Part shown: in pieces, positions 59,496-64,000 of the stretch
Numbering within the stretch: position 1 is the stretch's first letter
How the letters are laid out: each line of letters opens with the position of its first letter
Assembly (NCBI GenBank): GCA_022510405.1
Contig: JAFLTP010000009.1
Coordinates: forward strand, 38,654 to 102,653
DNA from: Muribaculaceae bacterium
Lineage (GTDB): Bacteria > Bacteroidota > Bacteroidia > Bacteroidales > Muribaculaceae
Direction: 5' to 3'
DNA: 64,000 nt
Made by a program: the position numbers and the translations under genes
The notes under the pieces: generated by a model
What the model was told of the DNA's origin: nothing
Databases searched by the model: none
Seen by the model: only the letters and a program-made list of their open reading frames with translations

Positions 59496-59515
59496 TGCTT
59501 TATGGCTTTAAGGGG

Positions 59516-60502
59516 TTAGAATGTGTCTTCTTCGTTAGTTTCCACCGTCACGCCTTCTGAAAAATCATTGGCAGGAGCAAAACCGGTGTCTTCAGGGGGA
59601 TTGTCTCTTACTTCCCCGGTCTGGGTGTCGACAACTCCGTATATATCTTCATTGATTTCTACATCATCAACCTGTTGGGACTCTAATTGTGTTCCACGCC
59701 CGATACGAGCCTTCGGGTATGCCTTGAAAGCATGTTTGATACATTTTGCGATGAGGAAGCCAGTATCAATATTAAGAGAACCGTCTTGTCTTGCTCCGTA
59801 TAGTGCATTTGGATTACCATTCTCCCAGCGTTGGGTTTGAGTGTTCCACTTTTTGTTTTGTCTTGCAGAGTAACCTGCAAGACGGGTCCAGTCTTCGGGG
59901 AGCATGACCGAATAGTCAATAGACCCATCGGCACGAGTTATCTTCATGAAACAAGCCACTATCTGGCCGGAGTTGTGAGGGAGGCGGCAACCGTAGTTGA
60001 CATACTTTTGCCCATTTCTCTCTCCGTATTCAAATTCGTCCTCCGCATAGACGATAACCGGATTGTCGGCATACTGAATTTGTCCACATCTTGCACGAAG
60101 CACCAATTCACCATAGCCGGAAATCGTAAGGACACATTGTGTTTCATATTTGTTTTTCTTCTGACCGTTTTCATAGTAGGTTTCAACCGGTATACTCCGA
60201 GCCAATAAATAGGCCTGTGCTTTTGTGCCGGGGTCAAGAGTTAGACCGGAGATAGCCACATCAATGAAAGCTGTGAAAATTGAGAAGTTTGTACAACCTT
60301 TGCGGATATCCTCTTTTTCGGAAAGAATCCGGTTGAAATTGCGAGACTCACGTTCGTAGGCTGCTTCCCCGGAGGTTCCTGTTGTGCGAGACCACATCGC
60401 GTTGTAGATCTCAATGAATTTATCCCTAACAATAGGGTCATTGACGATTTGTGTTTTGTCGAGTTTGTTAATATCCTCGACTTTTAAAGCAAGATTACTC
60501 AT
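59516..60502 (-). CDS. RecT-family single-strand annealing protein
   Basis: 328 residues: CTNFSIFTAFIDVAISGLTLDP, QCVLTISGYGELVLRARCGQI and GFLIAKCIKHAFKAYPKAR follow the RecT order. It anneals resected phage DNA. A disordered acidic end (NEEDTF) could bind host SSB or other partners. Confidence 0.85.
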   Translation of the reverse strand: MSNLALKVEDINKLDKTQIVNDPIVRDKFIEIYNAMWSRTTGTSGEAAYERESRNFNRILSEKEDIRKGCTNFSIFTAFIDVAISGLTLDPGTKAQAYLLARSIPVETYYENGQKKNKYETQCVLTISGYGELVLRARCGQIQYADNPVIVYAEDEFEYGERNGQKYVNYGCRLPHNSGQIVACFMKITRADGSIDYSVMLPEDWTRLAGYSARQNKKWNTQTQRWENGNPNALYGARQDGSLNIDTGFLIAKCIKHAFKAYPKARIGRGTQLESQQVDDVEINEDIYGVVDTQTGEVRDNPPEDTGFAPANDFSEGVTVETNEEDTF

Positions 60503-60533
60503 AATGAATTATATTTAAGTGTTAAACTTCTTG

Positions 60534-60603
60534 TGGGGAGGCCGGGAGTCGAACCCGAACCGAGGTCTTATGCAGGAGCGGCACTCGTTGCCATTTCCTC
60601 CCC
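60534..60603 (-). tRNA. tRNA-like element with degenerate anticodon arm
   Basis: On the minus strand a perfect 7-bp acceptor (GGGGAGG/CCTCCCC) encloses about 55 bases. It has a T-arm (TCGGG-TTCGACT-CCCGG), a short D-like stem (GGC/GCC) and discriminator A. The anticodon arm does not pair well, so this looks like a pseudo-tRNA or tRNA mimic rather than a working tRNA. It lies between early genes. Confidence 0.5.
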
Positions 60604-60607
60604 TTTC

Positions 60608-60630
60608 GTGCGGAGGGCTAATCTCCGCAC
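60608..60630. other. 8-bp hairpin next to the tRNA-like element
   Basis: GTGCGGAG-ggctaat-CTCCGCAC, perfect stem, five bases from the acceptor end of the tRNA-like element; possibly part of one structured RNA. Confidence 0.55.
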
Positions 60631-60698
60631 TACTATTCTTGATTATGATAGGGTTTCCGGCTCTCTTGCCGAGGTGTCCTCACGGATTGGCCTGTTTC

Positions 60699-60974
60699 TT
60701 ATGGTTCGAGATAGTCTTGCTGGGTCCGTTGTTGAAGTCTGAGATCAGCCATCAGATATTCGAGTTTTCCGGGTCGTTTTATCGGTGTGATTCTTTTCAG
60801 TTTTCGCCATCTTTCAACATTCCTTCTTCCGAAAATTTCAAAAGCTTTCCTTTGGCTGATGTATTCCGGATCATTCCGGTCATCTTTCAATAGCCTGACT
60901 ATCCTTGCCGCAACATCATTAAGAAATGTGGTATAGCTCACGCATTTGTCAGGGAATTCCAAGAATTGCATCAT
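60699..60974 (-). CDS. Helix-turn-helix-like early protein
   Basis: 91 residues; ISQRKAFEIFGRRNVERWRKLKRI followed by KRPGKLEYLMADL resembles an excisionase/MerR-like winged helix (helix, R-R-x-V-x-R-W, basic wing). Could be an excisionase or regulator; untested. Confidence 0.62.
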   Translation of the reverse strand: MMQFLEFPDKCVSYTTFLNDVAARIVRLLKDDRNDPEYISQRKAFEIFGRRNVERWRKLKRITPIKRPGKLEYLMADLRLQQRTQQDYLEP

Positions 60975-61165
60975 TCCTCCTCTCCCCTATCCTTTATTTG
61001 GATAGAATCTGTATTGTTTTTTGAATTCTCTGTTGGCCCCTTGAAGCACAGGATGATTAAAGTAATTATCCCTGAGCAATACATGAGGATATCCCAATCG
61101 AGACAAAGGGAGACCCAACAAAGGGCTGTGAATATGCAGGCGAGAATTATTAATATTTTTTCCAT
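60971..61165 (-). CDS. Small two-helix membrane protein
   Basis: 64 residues: two hydrophobic segments (IILACIFTALCWVSLCL, LMYCSGIITLIILCF) and a charged tail. Overlaps the HTH-like gene by four bases. Role unknown. Confidence 0.55.
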   Translation of the reverse strand: MEKILIILACIFTALCWVSLCLDWDILMYCSGIITLIILCFKGPTENSKNNTDSIQIKDRGEEE

Positions 61166-61181
61166 ATCTGATGAGTTGTGT

Positions 61182-61466
61182 TTAATTGAGTTCTAAACCG
61201 AGATCCATAAATGCTTTTTCTTCTTCCGCAGATCCACGCCATGTGTCGAGATATTCGTTGAGGAGTTCAGCGTGTGATTTTGTGGACTTGCAACCCTTGA
61301 GCTTTTGAAAGATTTCCCAGGAGATTTCGGGACGTTCCGGGAGCTGGGTCTCTTGTTTTGTTGCAGAGCAACTTGTCAAAAGAAGTATTATAACCAATGC
61401 AAAAAGCAAGAACAATCCTGATGTTATCAAGCAACCCAAAGCAGCTTTTTTATATTCCTTTGTCAT
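61182..61466 (-). CDS. Small membrane/lipoprotein-like protein
   Basis: 94 residues; a basic start, a hydrophobic helix and a lipobox-like LLLTSCSA, then a soluble helical end. Either a lipoprotein or a single-pass protein. Overlaps the preceding small gene by four bases. Confidence 0.55.
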   Translation of the reverse strand: MTKEYKKAALGCLITSGLFLLFALVIILLLTSCSATKQETQLPERPEISWEIFQKLKGCKSTKSHAELLNEYLDTWRGSAEEEKAFMDLGLELN

Positions 61467-61597
61467 TTTTCATTGGAGTTACATGGAGGAATCTTGCAGT
61501 ATTCTACATTTTTGCTGAGGTGTCTGCACCGAAGACCGTTTATACCAGGATATGCATATTGGCAAGAGCGGCAAATGGGATTTGAGTTAAAAGCCAT
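61463..61597 (-). CDS. Cys-rich zinc-binding microprotein
   Basis: 44 residues: ICRSCQYAYPGINGLRCRHL and VEYCKIPPC, i.e. CxxC plus three more Cys in a plan typical of small Bacteroidales phage zinc proteins. An ATGA overlap with the next gene supports expression. Confidence 0.6.
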   Translation of the reverse strand: MAFNSNPICRSCQYAYPGINGLRCRHLSKNVEYCKIPPCNSNEK

Positions 61598-61601
61598 GGG
61601 T

Positions 61602-61823
61602 TTATTGTCTTGGGAATAATTCTTCCGGAGTTGTGTTGAAATGTTTTGCCAAGACTTCCTGAGTCAATCTATCGGGAACAGATGGGGACTCATTAGACAG
61701 CCATCTCCGGACAGCTAAGTCGGATTTTTTAGTAACCTGTGCTACTTCATTGATAAAAGCACGTCCCGGAGTCATGGGTTTTGTGTTCTTCCGTGCTTCA
61801 TAGTAGAGTTCTTTAAGTGTCAT
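61602..61823 (-). CDS. Cro-like helix-turn-helix regulator
   Basis: 73 residues; FINEVAQVTKKSDLAVRRWLSNE is the recognition-helix region, and the end reads NTTPEELFP. First gene of the 16-kb early operon, transcribed away from the repressor gene; expected to repress the repressor promoter. Confidence 0.72.
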   Translation of the reverse strand: MTLKELYYEARKNTKPMTPGRAFINEVAQVTKKSDLAVRRWLSNESPSVPDRLTQEVLAKHFNTTPEELFPRQ

Positions 61824-61852
61824 ATTTTATTGATTTATTTATATAAATTCTG

Positions 61853-61860
61853 TATATTTG
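61853..61860 (+). promoter_or_regulatory. Repressor promoter -7 box (TATATTTG)
   Basis: TATATTTG directly followed by operator-like site O1; gives an RNA of about 100 nt leader before the repressor ATG at 61969. Confidence 0.55.
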
Positions 61861-61939
61861 CGATATTAAATTATTATCGTGGTGCAAAGATAGATATAAT
61901 ATCAACATATTTGCAATAGTAAGGTTGATAAAATATCAA
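61861..61939. promoter_or_regulatory. Operators O1-O3 of the lysogeny switch
   Basis: Three sites with GATA/TATC halves: O1 61861-61879 (CGATA...TATCG, 9-nt spacer), O2 61893-61903 (GATATAATATC) and O3 61925-61939 (TTGATAAAATATCAA). O2 and O3 share GATA-nnn-TATC. They overlap or flank both divergent promoters. Confidence 0.65.
61885..61892 (-). promoter_or_regulatory. Early promoter -7 box (TATCTTTG)
   Basis: Minus-strand TATCTTTG with a TTG 21 bases upstream (at 61914-61916), the spacing of the Bacteroidetes -33/-7 promoter. Drives the Cro-like gene and the early operon. Confidence 0.6.
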
Positions 61940-61968
61940 ACTATTAACAATTATTAACCTTTATAACC

Positions 61969-62670
61969 ATGAGAGAAAGAATTTCAAGATTTATAAAATA
62001 TATGGAATTCAAAGGCTTAAATGACAATCAAGTTACAATCCAATGTAACTTGAGTAGAGGTCTTTTAGGTCAAGCCCGAACTGGTAAAAGTGATTTAGGA
62101 GAAAAGGCAGTAGATAAAATATTGAAAGAATATCAAGATTTAAATAAAATCTGGCTCCTTACCGGTGAAGGGGAAATGCTAAATGAAACAGGTGGATTTG
62201 TGGAAGTTCCAGATTCAGAAGTATTAAATCTAAATCCAAAACCTGGAGATAATGTTATCATGGTTCCGCTTATCAATATTGATTCTGTAGGAAGCATGGA
62301 AAGGACGAACAGCATGACTTGGAGAGAGCAGTATGTGGTAAGGGATATACCGTTTATAGACGCGAGACCGGATGATGTGGCTATATACCAGAGTGGAGAT
62401 TCCATGACACCTGGAATTCCTTCGGGCTCAATTCTTCATATTAGGCAGGTTCAAGATTGGCAAGAATACTTTGGTTATGGAGATACTTTTGTGTTGTGGC
62501 TTAAGGACGATAGAAGAATAACTAAACAAGTTTTGAAATATCGTGAAGATCCCAAGAATTATGTGGTCTGTCACTCTTTCAACCCGGTTTATGAAGATGA
62601 GGAGTTGCCGAAGAAATTCATCCGTCAGGTGTGGAAAGTGATTACGATTTTATCAGATAAAGGTTGGTAA
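61969..62670 (+). CDS. Lysogeny repressor (HTH + S24 peptidase-like)
   Basis: 233 residues; N-terminal HTH (LNDNQVTIQCNLSRGLL) and a C-terminal LexA/CI-type domain with GDSMTPGIPSGS (Ser145) and Lys186 in ITKQVLKY, the Ser-Lys dyad. A clear Ala-Gly cleavage site is not visible in the linker, so induction might work by another route. Faces the Cro-like gene across the operators. Confidence 0.85.
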   Translation: MRERISRFIKYMEFKGLNDNQVTIQCNLSRGLLGQARTGKSDLGEKAVDKILKEYQDLNKIWLLTGEGEMLNETGGFVEVPDSEVLNLNPKPGDNVIMVPLINIDSVGSMERTNSMTWREQYVVRDIPFIDARPDDVAIYQSGDSMTPGIPSGSILHIRQVQDWQEYFGYGDTFVLWLKDDRRITKQVLKYREDPKNYVVCHSFNPVYEDEELPKKFIRQVWKVITILSDKGW

Positions 62671-62681
62671 AAAATATAGGC

Positions 62682-63074
62682 ATGAAGAAATGGATTATTG
62701 CAATAATTTTAGTGCTAATTGCCCAAAGTCTTTGGGCCGATGAATGGTTAAAAGCGTATTCTGATGATGAAGTAACAATTTTTGTGTACAATGAGTATAA
62801 AACAAGTTCAGATGGTTATAAAATATGGACTGAGTGGTGTTTCAACTCATCAAAAAAAGTAGGTGAATATAGTTATAAAAGCTACAAGGATTATTCAGAA
62901 TATTCAAAAGACTTTGATAGATTAAGGGACCTTTCAACAACCTATTATGATGAAAAAGGGAAAGTTGTTGAAACCTATACTCCTTCTTACTCTAATTGGA
63001 GTTATATTGTACCTGGCTCAATAGGAAATGCAGTTGCAGATTTCATAATTGATATGATCAATTATAATTTATGA
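62682..63074 (+). CDS. Secreted/periplasmic protein in the lysogeny module
   Basis: 130 residues with a clear signal peptide (MKKWIIAIILVLIAQSLWADE, cleavage after A-D-like site) and a Tyr/Ser/Lys-rich mature part (YKSYKDYSEYSKDFDRL). It follows the repressor, so it is probably expressed in the lysogen; candidate lysogenic-conversion or superinfection-exclusion factor. No family recognised. Confidence 0.62.
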   Translation: MKKWIIAIILVLIAQSLWADEWLKAYSDDEVTIFVYNEYKTSSDGYKIWTEWCFNSSKKVGEYSYKSYKDYSEYSKDFDRLRDLSTTYYDEKGKVVETYTPSYSNWSYIVPGSIGNAVADFIIDMINYNL

Positions 63075-63334
63075 TTAACGGCGAAGAGCTTAAAAACATC
63101 GAAGAAATAGTTAATAAAGCTACGCCATGCAAATGGTGTGGCAAAAGTCATTCTGTTAGACTTTTCATAAATTTAGATGGGTGCTTACATCCTATCCCTA
63201 TGACAAAGATATTCCCTTCAGGTGAAATGTTGTTTATGGAATTTGATGAATTTTCTTGCGATACTTTTAAAGAGAATGTAAAATCTTTTATTGATTCTCA
63301 AAAGTATAAATTGTTAATTCCAAATATCTTTTGA
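63071..63334 (+). CDS. Zinc-knuckle hypothetical protein
   Basis: 87 residues: ATPCKWCGKSHSVRLF contains CxxCGK; the remainder is a small alpha/beta domain. Overlaps the secreted-protein gene by four bases. May be part of an immunity cluster. Confidence 0.6.
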   Translation: MINGEELKNIEEIVNKATPCKWCGKSHSVRLFINLDGCLHPIPMTKIFPSGEMLFMEFDEFSCDTFKENVKSFIDSQKYKLLIPNIF

Positions 63335-63337
63335 AAT

Positions 63338-63565
63338 ATGGAAGAAGAATTTTTTGAGGATCTCTTGATGGCGGGTCAAGAAGTGTTGGAAAGAAATCCA
63401 GAAATCGGTTTTGAGAAGTGGACAGAAATCTTGATGAGGCACTACCCTACCGAAATTATTGATGCACTTGGACCGACTCCTGAAAGAATACATTCTTCGT
63501 TAGAAGAAATTTGGAAAACCCATTTTAAAAGCTCTCCAACGGCATTAAAATTTAAAGCTGAATAG
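63338..63565 (+). CDS. Small hypothetical protein of the lysogeny module
   Basis: 75 residues, helical, acidic at the start (MEEEFFEDLLMAGQEVLER) with a middle HYPTEIIDALGPTPE. Three bases after the zinc-knuckle gene. Unknown function. Confidence 0.6.
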   Translation: MEEEFFEDLLMAGQEVLERNPEIGFEKWTEILMRHYPTEIIDALGPTPERIHSSLEEIWKTHFKSSPTALKFKAE

Positions 63566-63825
63566 AATATCATATATTGCGTAAAAATTCGCCAGAAGGC
63601 CAATATGGAAGCCATAAGCGCCTATTTACAACACTGCATCAAATAAAGAATCAGAAATTAAAACTAACATTAAATCTAAGTTATGGACCCATAAATAATG
63701 ATAATGTTTACAAGGTTATCCCTAACCCCTGGCTTTCATTGTTTAATGGTAGCCGCCCAGGCTGCCATAGAGGACTAAAAGCAATTTGAGATACAGCGGA
63801 AACGCTGAAGTCTAACTGTATAATT
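63566..63825. other. Gene-poor stretch after the lysogeny genes
   Basis: An ORF from a TTG at 63577 to 63789 has no protein-like features and no ribosome site; I do not accept it. Nothing else is visible until the terminator at 63826. Confidence 0.5.
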
Positions 63826-63875
63826 CTTAGGCTGTAATGCTTCTAAAACAGAAGGTTACAGCCTAAGGTATTTTT
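63826..63875. terminator. Strong bidirectional terminator closing the lysogeny operon
   Basis: CTTAGGCTGTAA pairs with TTACAGCCTAAG (12 bp), with a further 5-bp CTTCT/AGAAG inner stem; GTATTTTT follows. Confidence 0.75.
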
Positions 63876-63925
63876 AAAGGGTTCGTTCATTTGGATACAT
63901 AAAACGAGCCATATTAACGGTAAGT

Positions 63926-63989
63926 GCATACCAATGGCATACAAAAATTGAATGGGGCGCATACAAAGGCGCATACACAAATGCATACA
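63926..63989. repeat. Five GCATAC(A) repeats in helical phase (integrase-arm-like)
   Basis: GCATAC(A) at 63926, 63937, 63959, 63971 and 63983, i.e. spaced 11, 22, 12 and 12 bases: one or two helical turns. The block lies at the window end, where the missing integrase start would follow in a circular genome, and could be arm-type binding sites or an operator array. Confidence 0.65.
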
Positions 63990-64000
63990 AATAAAAATTT

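Noticed and set aside
63577..63789. 70-residue ORF after the lysogeny genes
   Set aside because: TTG start, no ribosome site, no protein-like pattern; probably chance.

Overview
This window is almost entirely one temperate, short-tailed (podovirus-like) bacteriophage genome from a Bacteroidales host. The host group is inferred from promoter-like boxes of the Bacteroidetes type (TAnnTTTG), the scarcity of Shine-Dalgarno sequences except in one special array, and many small proteins of families common in Bacteroides and Prevotella prophages. No ordinary chromosomal gene is visible. The window opens inside a tyrosine integrase gene and closes with integrase-arm-like repeats downstream of the lysogeny genes, so the two ends probably lie next to each other on a circular (or circularly permuted) phage genome slightly longer than 64 kb.

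Layout. (1) 1-2.3 kb: integrase (+), a gene-free tract rich in inverted repeats that may be attP, and a small minus-strand gene. (2) 2.4-24.3 kb (+): portal, a Gly/Ala-rich virion protein, a micro-ORF, a coiled-coil protein and a 6001-residue polyvalent protein. The giant carries a pyrophosphatase-like fold, a barnase/RelE-type nuclease-like domain, an N6-adenine methylase, an SF2/SNF2 helicase, an HEXXH peptidase and a long membrane-associated tail, and is presumably ejected with the DNA. (3) 24.4-26.9 kb (-): large terminase and the small gene upstream of it. (4) 27.1-42.0 kb (+): scaffold, major capsid protein, a heptahistidine protein, connectors, coiled-coil membrane protein, amidase endolysin, fibre/baseplate-like proteins with shared terminal modules, a C-type-lectin-like protein resembling a diversity-generating-retroelement target, an array of five small receptor-binding cassettes with poly-G tracts, a candidate u-spanin, two sRNA-like units and three paralogous connector-like genes. 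(5) 42.3-45.5 kb (-): tail hub-like protein and an AbrB-like regulator. (6) 45.6-61.8 kb (-): early operon of microproteins, HNH nuclease, two DNA methyltransferases, MazG, radical SAM, ASCH, helicase loader, replication protein, DUF1064 nuclease, HU, SNF2 helicase, RecE-like exonuclease, RecT and a Cro-like gene. (7) 61.8-64 kb (+): switch region with GATA-nnn-TATC operators, S24 repressor, a secreted protein and two small genes.

How it works together: the repressor/Cro pair controls divergent transcription. The early operon supplies recombination, replication and DNA modification. The late plus-strand genes build a virion loaded with the polyvalent protein, and lysis uses the amidase, a membrane coiled-coil protein and a one-protein spanin.

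The most unusual signals are: (a) two poly-G tracts at the 3' ends of fibre-tip cassettes, each followed by a second, start-less reading frame that stays open through the whole next gene and stops exactly on the start codon of the following one; (b) a hairpin repeat family with compensating stem changes in most late intergenic gaps, one copy of which, with a second palindromic repeat, is inserted in frame inside a conserved domain of the giant gene; (c) two protein-like ORFs overprinted on the linkers of the giant gene.
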